From Arthrobacter bambusae (GTDB taxonomy: Bacteria; Actinomycetota; Actinomycetes; Actinomycetales; Micrococcaceae), in contig NZ_JAUSSZ010000008.1 in the NCBI RefSeq assembly GCF_030812595.1, positions 62,001 through 126,000 of the forward strand: a stretch of DNA of 64,000 nt. Reading direction: 5' to 3'. The translations under genes and the position numbers were made by a program. The notes under the pieces were generated by a model. The model was not told the origin of the DNA, did no database searches, and worked only from the letters and a program-made list of their open reading frames with translations. Below, one piece after another: positions 7,658-17,100 of the stretch (position 1 is its first letter; every line of letters starts with the position of its first letter).

Positions 7658-9838
7658 ATGGCGGGGTGGAATGCGGATACCGCTGCCGGTCCGATAGGGG
7701 CTGGCTCCGTGACGTTGGTCGAGGGCTCATCCTTCTGCATTTCGGCATCCAACGGGGATATTCAGGCCGACCGTCCGCACGGCCTCTTCGTGGCCGACGT
7801 CAGGATCCTTTCAATCTTGCGACTGACAGTGGATGGACAGGCGCTTGAACCACTCACCGCGGAGATAAAGGAGCCGTACCGTGCCACGTTTGTAGCTCGG
7901 ATTCCCCGGTCCGACGGCTACGCGGACAGCCCACTTATCGTGGAACGGCTGCGGGAGGTCGGGGCCGGCCTCCAAGAACAGCTCACCGTCCACAACTACT
8001 CCCAGGAACCGGCCGAGTGCCTCATCGTCCTGGAAATAGGTGCCGACTATGCGGACCTCTTCGAGGTGAAGGAGGCACGCATCCGGCGACAGTGGGAGGA
8101 AAGACGAGAAGCCGACGACGGCATGCTCACCATTCGGGGCAGTTGGCAGGACGTCCGAAAAGGCACCGTTATCCACCTACCTGGCGCCGACATTTCCGGT
8201 AACACCATCCAATATCGGGTGTCGGTACCCGCTCATGGGCAATGGCGCACAGTCCTGACCGTTCTGCCCACCGGCGATGGAGTCCAGGCACCGGCCTTCG
8301 CCCATTCCGAGGGGGCTAGCCTGTCTCCCCGAGACCGCCGCCACCGGGAGTGGGTGGCGAAGATCCCCGTGCTGCAGGTGGCCAACCGCTCGGTGGAACG
8401 GACCCTGCGCCGCAGTTATGACGACTTGGGCGCTCTTCGAATCGAGGACCCCGACCATCCGGAGCGCGTTGTCGTAGCCGCCGGGGCACCCTGGTTCATG
8501 ACCCTGTTCGGAAGGGACTCCTTGTGGGCCTCGGTGATGGCCATGCCGGTGGACCCATCCCTGGCGTTGGGCACGCTCCAGACCCTCGCCGACCGCCAGG
8601 GCACGGTGGTGGACCCCATGACGGAAGAGGAACCCGGCAAGATCCTCCACGAGGTCCGGCTTGATGTCTCCAGCGGCCTGTCTCTGGGCGGCAAGTCGAA
8701 CTACTACGGCAGTGTGGACGCCACTCCCCTGTTTCTGATGGTGCTTGGGGCCGTGAGCCGTTGGGGGTTCGCTGCGGACACCATCAAGGCCCTCTTGCCC
8801 CACGCCGACCGCGCGCTGGACTGGATCGTGAACTACGGCGACAAGGACGGCGACGGCTTCGTTGAGTATCAGCGGCTCAATGACCAGGGACTGATCAACC
8901 AAGGATGGAAAGACTCCTGGGACGGCATCAACTTTGCCGACGGCAGTCTGGCCGAGCCTCCAATCGCGCTCTGCGAAGTCCAGGCCTACGTATACGTCGC
9001 CTACCTATCACGGGCATGGCTGGCCTACGACGCCGGTGACATGGCCTTGGGCGACAGCCTCACCGATCGCGCGGCGCGGCTAAAGAAGCAGTTCAACGAG
9101 CAGTTCTGGATCCCCGAGCGCGGGTACTACGCCATCGCCCTCGACGGCAGGAAACGGCAGGTAGATGCCTGCGCCTCCAACATGGGGCACTGCCTGCTCC
9201 AAGGCCTGATAGACGAGGACAAAGCCCCGCAGGTCGCCGCGCATCTGATGTCCCCGGAAATGTTCAGCGGCTGGGGCGTACGCACCTTGGCCAGCAACAT
9301 GGGAGCCTACAACCCGGCCAGCTACCACAACGGGTCCGTCTGGCCCCACGACAACGCCATCATCGTCGCCGGGCTCCTCCGGTACGGTTTCGTCGCAGAA
9401 GCGCAGCGAATCGCCACCGGGATGATGGACGCGGCAGAGTTCTCCGACGGCCGCCTCCCGGAATTGTTCTGCGGCTTCAGCCGTGACCATCTGGCCACTC
9501 CGGTCCCGTACCCGACGGCATGCTCGCCGCAAGCGTGGGCAGCCACGGCACCCATCCAGATCGTGTCCAGCCTGATGCGTTATGACCCTGTCGTGTCAGC
9601 CGGTGGAGTCTGGCTGGATCCCGTCCTTCCCGAGTCCTTCGGGGACTTGCACATCTCCAACGCCCCGCTTGGCAACGGCCGCATCACCATCGACATTGCC
9701 GACTCCGTCCCGTCCGTCGAGGGACTGCCCACGGGAATGGCGCTTCACCGGGGACACCGACCGTGGATGTCCGAACTGGTTGAGGAAGCGGTTCGGCGTC
9801 GTGGAAATAGTCGCCCCGCATCAAACCCTCACCGTTAA
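7658..9838 (+). CDS. Amylo-alpha-1,6-glucosidase / glycogen-debranching-type protein
   Basis: A 726-aa protein from ATG 7658, which has a strong GGAGGAG site upstream; the earlier in-frame GTG at 7544 lacks one. Residues 10-210 form the N-terminal beta domain typical of these proteins (GSVTLVEGSSFCISASNGDI, then HGLFVADVRIL). The (alpha/alpha)6 catalytic domain follows, with GAPWFMTLFGRDSLWAS, NQGWKDSWDGI and NGSVWPHDNAI. Relatives debranch glycogen or act on alpha-1,6-linked or trehalose-type glucans in the cytoplasm. No signal peptide is visible. The next gene is a transporter 215 bp downstream. Substrate not established. Confidence 0.88.
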   Translation: MAGWNADTAAGPIGAGSVTLVEGSSFCISASNGDIQADRPHGLFVADVRILSILRLTVDGQALEPLTAEIKEPYRATFVARIPRSDGYADSPLIVERLREVGAGLQEQLTVHNYSQEPAECLIVLEIGADYADLFEVKEARIRRQWEERREADDGMLTIRGSWQDVRKGTVIHLPGADISGNTIQYRVSVPAHGQWRTVLTVLPTGDGVQAPAFAHSEGASLSPRDRRHREWVAKIPVLQVANRSVERTLRRSYDDLGALRIEDPDHPERVVVAAGAPWFMTLFGRDSLWASVMAMPVDPSLALGTLQTLADRQGTVVDPMTEEEPGKILHEVRLDVSSGLSLGGKSNYYGSVDATPLFLMVLGAVSRWGFAADTIKALLPHADRALDWIVNYGDKDGDGFVEYQRLNDQGLINQGWKDSWDGINFADGSLAEPPIALCEVQAYVYVAYLSRAWLAYDAGDMALGDSLTDRAARLKKQFNEQFWIPERGYYAIALDGRKRQVDACASNMGHCLLQGLIDEDKAPQVAAHLMSPEMFSGWGVRTLASNMGAYNPASYHNGSVWPHDNAIIVAGLLRYGFVAEAQRIATGMMDAAEFSDGRLPELFCGFSRDHLATPVPYPTACSPQAWAATAPIQIVSSLMRYDPVVSAGGVWLDPVLPESFGDLHISNAPLGNGRITIDIADSVPSVEGLPTGMALHRGHRPWMSELVEEAVRRRGNSRPASNPHR

Positions 9839-10053
9839 AGGTCCATAACGAATCGCTATGTAGGTACATAAAAGCGGACTTTGTGTGACGCACACCGCAA
9901 ACGTTAACTTGATGTTTGGGGCCGGTCCGCAAAGCCGTAAACGACTTGCGAGAGAGCTCACAGCAGGACCAACCGGATATTCCACTTGAGATCTATTTCC
10001 GAGAGCCCAGGTGTAGCGGCAACCGGTGTTCACCCATCACCAATGGAGACGAA

Positions 10054-11433
10054 ATGACAGAAACCACACTTCCCAGGAAGACCCCGGTCAGGGCCGCCGT
10101 CGCGGCCTGGATCGGCACGACGTTGGAGTACTACGACTTCGCGGTGTACGGCACCTCGTCGGCGTTGGTCCTGAACGTCCTCTTCTTCTCCCCCGAGCTG
10201 CCCCAGGGCATCAGCGTGCTGCTCGCCATGATCACCTTCGCGGTCGGCTACGCGGTACGCCCCCTCGGCTCCCTCATCCTGGGGCCGCTGGGCGATCGCC
10301 GGGGGCGCAAGTTCGTCATGATGATCACACTGTTCGGCATCGGCGGCTGTACGTTCCTCATCGGCTGCCTGCCGACGTACGCCCAAATCGGTCCTCTTGC
10401 TCCGATCCTGCTCGTGCTGATCCGCGTCATCCAAGGACTGTGCCTTTCCGGCGAGCAACCCAGCGCCATCACCATGAGCCTGGAGCACGCTTCCGAGGGC
10501 CGTCGCGGTTTCCTCGCAAGCTTCACCACGTTGGGCTCCTCCTCAGGAACGCTGCTCACCCTGCTGGTCTTCATCCCGATCGCCGCTATGCCCTCGTCGC
10601 AGTTGCTGTCCTGGGGTTGGCGGCTTCCGTTCTGGGCCTCCGCCGTCGTCGTCGTTGCTGCATACCTGATCCGCCGCCACATCCAGGAGCCACCCGAGTT
10701 CGTAAAGCTCGAGGCCGCCAAGGTGAACGTTGCCCCCCTCAGGCATCTTCTGCGCTTCCACTGGCGCGCGGTGCTCCGGATCGTATTCTGCGCGCTCATC
10801 GCCGGTACGAGCTACATGATGCAAACCTTCTCGGTAGCATTCGGGACCGCCGGATACAAGCTGGATAAGCCGACCATGCTCCTGACGACCACCGTCTCGG
10901 CAGTGATCGCCCTCGGAATCACGCCCCTGGCAGGATTCCTTGTGGACAAGATCGGCCGCAAAACGATGTTCCTCATCGCCACGGGCGGCGTAGGCATCAC
11001 AATGGTGCCCTACCTGTGGTCAATCACGACCGGCAACTGGCCGCTGATCTTCCTGTTTGGCATCATCAACTACTCCCTCTTCTACTCAATGGTTAACGCG
11101 TCCTGGCCCTCGTTCTTCGCAGAGATGTTCCCCGGCCGGCTGCGCGTCTCCGGACTCGCCCTCGGCACCCAGATCGGCTTCGCCATCTCGGGCGTGATCG
11201 GCCCCGTTCTCTCGACAGCACTCGCTGGCCCCGATCTGAAAGATTGGGTTGGGCCGTCAATGGTCGCGCTCGGGTTCATGGTCCTGGCAGGAATCTCAGC
11301 CCTCACCGCCAAAGAGACCAAAACGTACACCCTCAAGGAGCTCGACGAGGTGCAGCAGGGCGAGCGGGAGACTGCCGTCCTCACTGCCGCGACCGTGTCC
11401 CCAAGCACAGCTAGCCAAGGCCTCGCTGGTTAG
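10054..11433 (+). CDS. MFS transporter, metabolite:H+ symporter (MHS/ShiA-ProP-like)
   Basis: A 459-aa, 12-helix permease. The start at 10054 has GGAGACG upstream. Family marks are GTTLEYYDFAVYGTSSALVL in helix 1, the loop 2-3 motif GPLGDRRGRKF, and the second-half copy FLVDKIGRKTMF. The W-x5-YD pattern at the first helix is typical of MHS members, which import organic acids or osmolytes such as shikimate, alpha-ketoglutarate, citrate or proline/betaine with protons. The substrate cannot be fixed. It ends before a long hairpin at 11492. Confidence 0.9.
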   Translation: MTETTLPRKTPVRAAVAAWIGTTLEYYDFAVYGTSSALVLNVLFFSPELPQGISVLLAMITFAVGYAVRPLGSLILGPLGDRRGRKFVMMITLFGIGGCTFLIGCLPTYAQIGPLAPILLVLIRVIQGLCLSGEQPSAITMSLEHASEGRRGFLASFTTLGSSSGTLLTLLVFIPIAAMPSSQLLSWGWRLPFWASAVVVVAAYLIRRHIQEPPEFVKLEAAKVNVAPLRHLLRFHWRAVLRIVFCALIAGTSYMMQTFSVAFGTAGYKLDKPTMLLTTTVSAVIALGITPLAGFLVDKIGRKTMFLIATGGVGITMVPYLWSITTGNWPLIFLFGIINYSLFYSMVNASWPSFFAEMFPGRLRVSGLALGTQIGFAISGVIGPVLSTALAGPDLKDWVGPSMVALGFMVLAGISALTAKETKTYTLKELDEVQQGERETAVLTAATVSPSTASQGLAG

Positions 11434-11491
11434 CCTGGAATGCAGAAGTGACGGGTGATCGCATCTGAGCTGATCGACAACTAGCTACGGG

Positions 11492-11534
11492 AAGACCTCT
11501 TAGTTTGGTGGGTACCACCGAACTAAGAGGTCTT
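11492..11534. terminator. Near-perfect 20-bp inverted repeat, probable bidirectional terminator
   Basis: AAGACCTCTTAGTT (11492-11505) pairs with its exact complement at 11521-11534, and the interior GGTGG-GTA-CCACC extends the stem across one T-G mismatch, leaving a 3-base loop. It lies 58 bp after the MFS gene. There is no clear T-run on either side, so a mobile-element end is the alternative. Confidence 0.6.
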
Positions 11535-11989
11535 GCCGTGCCGCCGGTAATGCCCGCGTGGCACAGGTTCCTCCACGTCCAGGGGGAGGTGCGCAAGCCA
11601 GACGTACACCCCAACCTGACGTCAAAACCGTCTGACAAGGGAAAACACGGAATGTGGACGGGGCTCCCACTGGTCTCCGCGCCCCGATCCAGGCACCATA
11701 TGGGACATAGCCGCCCACGGCTACAAGCGGACCCCATCAAGTCCAGATCCTTTCGACTATTACAGGGCTTCCGCAGTCCGATTTCCTTCCCCTCCGACCG
11801 CCATGATGGGATCTGAGAACGTCATGAGCCACTGTCCGTGTCACCGCGCCTTCTTTGTGAGTCGAATCCCAACCAGGCCCACGTCGACTTCGCCAAACGC
11901 CACTCAAGCACCCATACGACTGAGCTGCGGGGTCACCCGTCGGACGCATCCGCCCGTTTTTCGGGATTGCGGTAGGACGAACCCTGCAC
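11535..11989. other. No gene recognised
   Basis: About 450 bp. Short open frames exist on both strands but show no family pattern, no good ribosome sites and no conserved neighbours. It looks like decayed DNA between the MFS terminator and the acetyltransferase fragment. Confidence 0.5.
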
Positions 11990-12229
11990 CGGCGGACTGC
12001 GCGTTCACCCCGGCATCGGCTTCATCCTCGCTGAAATCGGCGGATCGCCGATCGGCTGCTGCGCCATCCACCACTGCCCGACGGAGCCGCCGAACTCAAA
12101 CGCATGGCCGTCGCACCACAGGCACGCGGCCGCGGGATCGCCGCCACCCTGCTTGAGCACGCCGAAAAACCGCCACGGCTCTCGGGCGTCTCCGGTGCGC
12201 GTTGCGCAAGTTTGGTGATCAGCTCATGA
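11990..12229 (+). pseudogene. GNAT acetyltransferase remnant (frameshifted)
   Basis: Two frames together read as the core of a GNAT N-acetyltransferase. One frame gives GLRVHPGIGFILAEIGGSPI and then GCCAIHHC. After a shift near 12080 the next frame gives AAELKRMAVAPQARGRGIAA, whose Q-A-R-G-R-G is the acetyl-CoA-binding motif A, then TLLEHAEK. No plausible start is present and the fragment ends at a TGA at 12227. The end overlaps the sigma fragment on the other strand by about 10 bp. Confidence 0.65.
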
Positions 12230-12521
12230 ATGCCCCGGTGACGGGTTCGGAGATGGCGGCGTGTGCTTCGCGCAGGCTCGTCCGGGCACGGACGAGGAGG
12301 GCCGAGACGGATTGGGGTGGCAGGCCTGTCAGTGCGCCGATCCTGGAAGGGGATTCACCCATCACCTCGGCATGCCAAAGGACGGTGCGCCAGAGCTCCG
12401 GAAGAACCTCCATCGCAGAGGCGAGGTTTTCGTGCTGGTCTGCGATCTCCCCTTCGGGGTTACGGAGGGCACCGTCGACAAGTCCTTGGTCCAGGGCCTC
12501 CACTGCATCCTCCCCAGATCC
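12219..12521 (-). pseudogene. ECF sigma factor remnant, region 4 only
   Basis: The minus frame encodes ASAMEVLPELWRTVLWHAEV, then SALLVRARTSLREAHAA, which matches region 4 of the three intact ECF sigma factors in this window (for example SLPERWRVVLWHAEV in the factor at 22897-23622). Region 2, which binds the -10 element and core polymerase, is missing. The frame is open to 12611, but the upstream part is LacI operator DNA, not sigma sequence. It is therefore a truncated copy, perhaps still transcribed from the promoter at 12583-12611. Confidence 0.75.
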
Positions 12522-12565
12522 ACGACCGACGATGTGGCTGCAGGTTTTCCAGCCCGGCCCCCATT

Positions 12566-12611
12566 TCGGAAGCGCTTCCGAAATTCTGATCGGAAGCGCT
12601 TCCGATGTCAA
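12566..12611 (-). promoter_or_regulatory. Sigma-70-type promoter overlapped by two LacI-type operators
   Basis: Two perfect 16-bp palindromes TCGGAAGCGCTTCCGA occur at 12566-12581 and 12590-12605, with centres 24 bp apart. On the minus strand TTGACA (12611-12606) and CAGAAT (12588-12583) are spaced by 17 bp. One operator fills the spacer and the other lies just downstream of the -10 element. The adjacent LacI gene starts 31 bp away on the plus strand. This is a textbook repression arrangement, but only the sigma remnant lies downstream. Confidence 0.8.
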
Positions 12612-12636
12612 GGGGATACAGCTGTATGCTCGCTGA

Positions 12637-13671
12637 GTGACTATTCATGCGGCGGCGAGCCTCGCCGATGTTGCTCGGCGCGCGGGGGTCTCCCTCTCAA
12701 CTGCCTCCCGGGCCCTGAACAACGCTTACGGGGTGTCCGTGGGTACCAGGGCACGCGTCCTCGAATCCGCCCACGCCCTCGATTTCGTTGTTTCTCCGGA
12801 CGCGCGGCGGCTGGCCACGGGGACCACTGGCCGGGTAGCCTTGGTCGTTCCGCACCTCGATCGCTGGTTTTTCGGCCAGATCACTTCCGGAATCGAGCGC
12901 GTTCTCTCCCAGGCCAACCTTGATGTGCTTCTTTACCACGTTGACGATGAGCAGCACCGACGCGAGTTCCTAACCAAGCTCCCGGCGCGACGGAAGGTGG
13001 ACGCCGTTGTTATCGTGGCGTTCCCCGTGACCGAGGAGGACCAGACCAGGCTCGAGAAGATCGGCGCTAAGATCGTCGCAGCCGGATCCCGTTCGAATGC
13101 CTACCCCAGTGTGGGGATCGACGACTACGCTGCCGGACGGTTGGCCATGGACCATCTGCTCTCCCTCGGACACACCAGGATTGCCATGATCGCCCTGCGC
13201 AACCCGGACCAGCCGGACTGGTCCACAGACCGCGACCGCGCCCAGGCCTACCGGGACGCACTCAACGAACATGGCCTTCCAATGGACCCGGATCTCGTCC
13301 GGGAAGTCGAACTGGTACCCGCCGACGCAGCCGAGGCCATCGGGGACATCCTCGACACTGCAGCCGAACCGCCCACCGCTGTGTACACTCATGCCGACGA
13401 ACTTGCCTTCGGCGTGCTGCGCATCCTGCGCAACCGCGGGCACCGCGTACCAGAGGACATCTCCGTCATCGGGATCGACGACCACCCCATGGCCGAACTC
13501 CTCGACCTGACCACCATCGCTCAGGACGTGAGGGCACAGGGAGCCACTGCAGGCAGGCTCGTCCTCCAGGCACTCGGACTTGAACCCGCCGACCCGGGCA
13601 TAGCAACCACGTATCCGATTAGCCTCATCCTGCGTTCAAGCACCGGCAGAGCCAGAACCACCGCCTTATAG
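12637..13671 (+). CDS. LacI-family transcriptional regulator
   Basis: A 344-aa regulator from GTG 12637. The N-terminal helix-turn-helix plus hinge is SLADVARRAGVSLSTASRAL, then NNAYGVSVGTRARV. A periplasmic-binding-protein-like effector domain follows (VALVVPHLDRWFFGQITSGI, GIDDYAAGRLAMDHLL, GHRVPEDISVIGIDDHPMAE). Such proteins repress sugar-use genes until a sugar binds. Two perfect operators just upstream (12566-12605) imply autoregulation and control of a minus-strand promoter. The sugar genes expected beyond that promoter are absent, so it may be an orphan or act elsewhere. Confidence 0.92.
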   Translation: MTIHAAASLADVARRAGVSLSTASRALNNAYGVSVGTRARVLESAHALDFVVSPDARRLATGTTGRVALVVPHLDRWFFGQITSGIERVLSQANLDVLLYHVDDEQHRREFLTKLPARRKVDAVVIVAFPVTEEDQTRLEKIGAKIVAAGSRSNAYPSVGIDDYAAGRLAMDHLLSLGHTRIAMIALRNPDQPDWSTDRDRAQAYRDALNEHGLPMDPDLVREVELVPADAAEAIGDILDTAAEPPTAVYTHADELAFGVLRILRNRGHRVPEDISVIGIDDHPMAELLDLTTIAQDVRAQGATAGRLVLQALGLEPADPGIATTYPISLILRSSTGRARTTAL

Positions 13672-13755
13672 GAACAAGGGAACGCTCGATTCCCTGAGGC
13701 GGGAACCGCACCCCAACCGGCATCCCGATCGGGCCCGCGGGTCGGGACGCAGAAA

Positions 13756-13805
13756 GGCGGTACCCGGCTGAACGCACTTTCCGCCAGGTACCGCCTCTTT
13801 GGGGG
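13756..13805 (+). terminator. Terminator after the LacI gene
   Basis: GGCGGTACC (13756-13764) pairs with GGTACCGCC (13797-13805), followed by TCTTT. A second inner pairing is possible. It would also stop any transcript from the leftward site at 13918-13942. Confidence 0.7.
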
Positions 13806-13917
13806 AGCTTCGCGGGTGTATCACGTCCGCTTACGCTATGCGGGGCGCCCGTCCTTTGGCCTGGGGGTGGCCGCCGGACGCTGGCCTGGAGAACCAAGCT
13901 TGCCTGCACACACATCC

Positions 13918-13942
13918 AACCGGCCGTCGGCCGTTTCGTGAC
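13918..13942 (-). promoter_or_regulatory. ECF-type promoter motif, site D (leftward)
   Basis: Reading leftward: GTCACGA, 13 bp, CGGTT, with flanks TCG before and GGAT after. It is divergent from site A, 90 bp away. No gene lies downstream before the terminator at 13805-13756, so it could make a short RNA of roughly 100-150 nt. Confidence 0.6.
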
Positions 13943-14031
13943 GCGAGGGCTTAGAGCGTAAATGTCCGCGCCGGCGCTTAGCTGTGCCGGATCAACTCCC
14001 CGGCCGGTCCCGGCCCTGCCCAGATTTCCGC

Positions 14032-14056
14032 GTCACGATTCCGGTTACGGGCCGTT
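14032..14056 (+). promoter_or_regulatory. ECF-type promoter motif, site A, upstream of the 1764-aa adhesin
   Basis: GTCACGA (14032-14038), 13 bp, CCGTT (14052-14056) followed by TATT. It lies 144 bp before the adhesin start at 14200. The same two-block pattern recurs at nine other places in this locus. Confidence 0.7.
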
Positions 14057-14199
14057 TATTGCATGTACTGACCGAATTTTCACCGCCCGGCGTGCATCCT
14101 TGCCGGTGTGCTGGTTCGGCATGTGGCCGCAGGCTCCTTACAGAGCTACCGCAGCTGACCGGTCCGAAAAATGCGTGGGAGCAGACGAGGGGAACTAGC

Positions 14200-17100
14200 A
14201 TGGGCACCGAATCCAACGAGTTGCGTGGGCGGCGGGGACACCGCCGCACTGGTATCAAGAGCCTTTTGCGACGTTTCATCGCACCGGCCAGAGGGCTACG
14301 GGTTCTCGCGGGAGTTCTTGCAACGGCCCTTGTCGCCTCGATCCTTGGTCTGGGGGCGGCGATCCCAGCGAAAGCCGCTTCGGTTGCGGTGCATGAGATC
14401 GCCGCGAACTGGGTGGGGAATCCGACGACGGCGCCGTTCGGGTCAGCTGTGATGTCGGAATGGCACATCAGCACCAACGACGCCACGAATCCGCAGGCCA
14501 ACAATCCGGTCAATAATGTGCGGGTTACCCTCACTGCGACCAATGGCGTTTTTGCCAGCATCCCTGCCGCCTGCAAGACGAGCGGCGTCACCCCGGTCTC
14601 CTCGATCTCCGCCAACGGTTCGACCCTGGTCTGCAACATCGGGACCGTGAAGGAGGGTACGGCTTCGGTGATTCAGGCGCCCGTGCGCGCCACCGGTCCG
14701 GTCGGCTCGAAGGTGTCCGTGTCGGGAACCGCCACCTCGGACTCGGCCACCGCCCCGACGGCGCCCGCGACGACCCCCGGGCTGCCGATCACCGGCGGCC
14801 ACGGTATGGATCTGGTGATTAGTGCCGCCAGCGACCAGCAGATCACCATGGCCAGTCGCTCCGGCGGCAACCGTCAGACCATCGCCGTCGACTACGGCAT
14901 CGCTATGACAGCTGGCAGTATCCCCGGCCCGTCGACGTATACCTTCAGCGTTGACATCGCTGTCTCACCTGCCAACCAGCTGCCCGGTTTGCAGTGGGAG
15001 GGCTGCACCCCGGTCGACAACTCGGGGACGGCGCTCGGGATCCCCTACTCCGCCTCGACCTTCGCCGACCGCACAAACGCGCCGACATGCACGATCAGCG
15101 GCAGCGGCACTCATTACACGATCACCGTGAGCGGTCTGGACTACTCGATGCAGCACGTGCCGGCCAAAGACAGCCTCGGCAACGCGATCCCGTCCACGAC
15201 GGAATTCATCGCCTCCGGCAAGCTCAGCTTCAGCTATACCGCGCCGGTCACGCAGAATACCGGAGTGACCTTCACGGGGACCCCGACCCCGTTCACGTTC
15301 GTTGACGGGGTCACGCAGCCGGAAACCAATGCCAGCAACGACGTCTCGAGCACGACCCTCATTGTTCCGGGGATTTTCTCGGACAGTTGGCAGGGCGGCC
15401 CGACGGTCGGCCGTTCACCGTGGGATGCGAACCTATTCGCTGCTCCGGGCTCGGCCCAGAACAAGACCCTCCCTTGGCCCGCCGCGGGAACGTCGACCAA
15501 TCCGGGCCCATACTCGATCAACGACCAGCCGCTAGCCAGCCTGGCCGACAGCGTTGCCTGGTCTTGGTCCGGCTACACCGGCCCGGGCGGCGCGGATCTG
15601 GCCGGATCGTGCAGCATGGTTCAGAACCCTACCGCGTTCACCGCGAGGTACGTGGACGTTCTCGCGGCCGATGGCGGAGCCAACTATTCCAAGATGACAA
15701 CGGCGCACGTCTGGTACCGCACGGACGCCCTCAACACCAAGACGGAGACCTGCGGCGAGCCTGTCGGCGTCGCCGGCAGCCCTTGGATCGCTGCACCCTT
15801 TCCCGCTGGCTGCGCCAGCCTAACGGCGCTGGTTTCCCCGGCATATTCCGATGATCAGTGCCTCATTACCCTCCCCGCTGGTGTGACGGCGGTGAAGATG
15901 ACGTGGAACCCGGCCGTGGACAAGCAGGTGCATCACTTTCTACGAGTGTGGGGCTATGTGCCCCCAACGGCGCCGATCGGTGCGGAGTCGTGGACCGTCG
16001 GCGCCTTCAACATGCCCTCCGACCCCGCGCTCGTGTTCGGGCCGACCTGGCCGAAGCTGAACAACTACATCAACGTCAGCACCAGCCCCGCTGTCACGGC
16101 CGTCATCCCGGGCAGCGTCTATGGACCGAACACCAACGGCTTCCGCGACGCGATGCGTATTCAGGGCCCGACCGGCGTGATCACGAAGTCGACGCCGAGC
16201 ACGACGGCGCAGCCGGGCGCGCCAGTGACCTACAACCTGACGGCCGAGGCAGATCTTGCCGTGCAGAGCCCGCCGAACCAGACCTTCACCGTCACGGACA
16301 CCCTCCCGGCCGGCATGAGCTACGTGGCCGGATCCGGCACGCCCACGCCAGTCATCTCGACGAACAGTTCCGGCCTGCAGATACTCAGCTACACCTTCAC
16401 GAACGTGACCGCGAACACCCCTCAGCCGATCACATACCAGGCCCAGATCCCCGCGAACAGTTCGGTCGCGCCCGGCACGGTGCTGACAAACACTGCACAG
16501 GTCGACGTACCCGGCGATAACCGCCCGGTCTCTGCCCGGCAGGCGACGGCGAATGTGACGGTTCCGAACAACGGCGCAACCAACCTGGGCAAGTCGGTCG
16601 AGGCGAACACGCTCTCCTTCTACGGGGACTCCTCGGCCTGGGACCTGGTCGTCAATTCCCAGGACCCGGTGAACAACCCGTACACGGACACGATCGATAT
16701 CCTGCCGAGCAAGGCCGATGGCCGCGGCACCACGATCGACGGCGCCTACACGGTCACGGGCGTAACGGCCGTTGCCGGAGCCACCGTGTACTACAGCACC
16801 GCCGCCGCGGGATCGTTGAATAACGATCCGCGGGATCCTTCCAATGGCGGTACCCCGGGAAGCATCACCGGGAACACCGCCGGGTGGACAACGGTGAAGC
16901 CGGCGAATCCGACCGCCGTGCGGATCATCGGCCCGGCCCTGGCGCCGGGAGCCAGCCAGAACATCCGCATCGCGTTCACCACGCCCGCAGGCACGAGTTG
17001 CACGGCACCGGCCGCCACGGACAACAAGCCAGGACAGATCCTGGTGAACTCCGCAAACAGCATCGCCGGGCACACCGCGTTGCCGATGCTCTCGTCCGCG

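Noticed and set aside
9839..10053. Short inverted TGTG..CACA and AACGTT elements before the MFS gene
   Set aside because: Too short and imperfect to assign to a regulator; no match to the LacI operator at 12566.
13625..13915. 96-aa minus ORF starting at the site D second block
   Set aside because: Its ATG would overlap the promoter element and it runs through a terminator; no family pattern.
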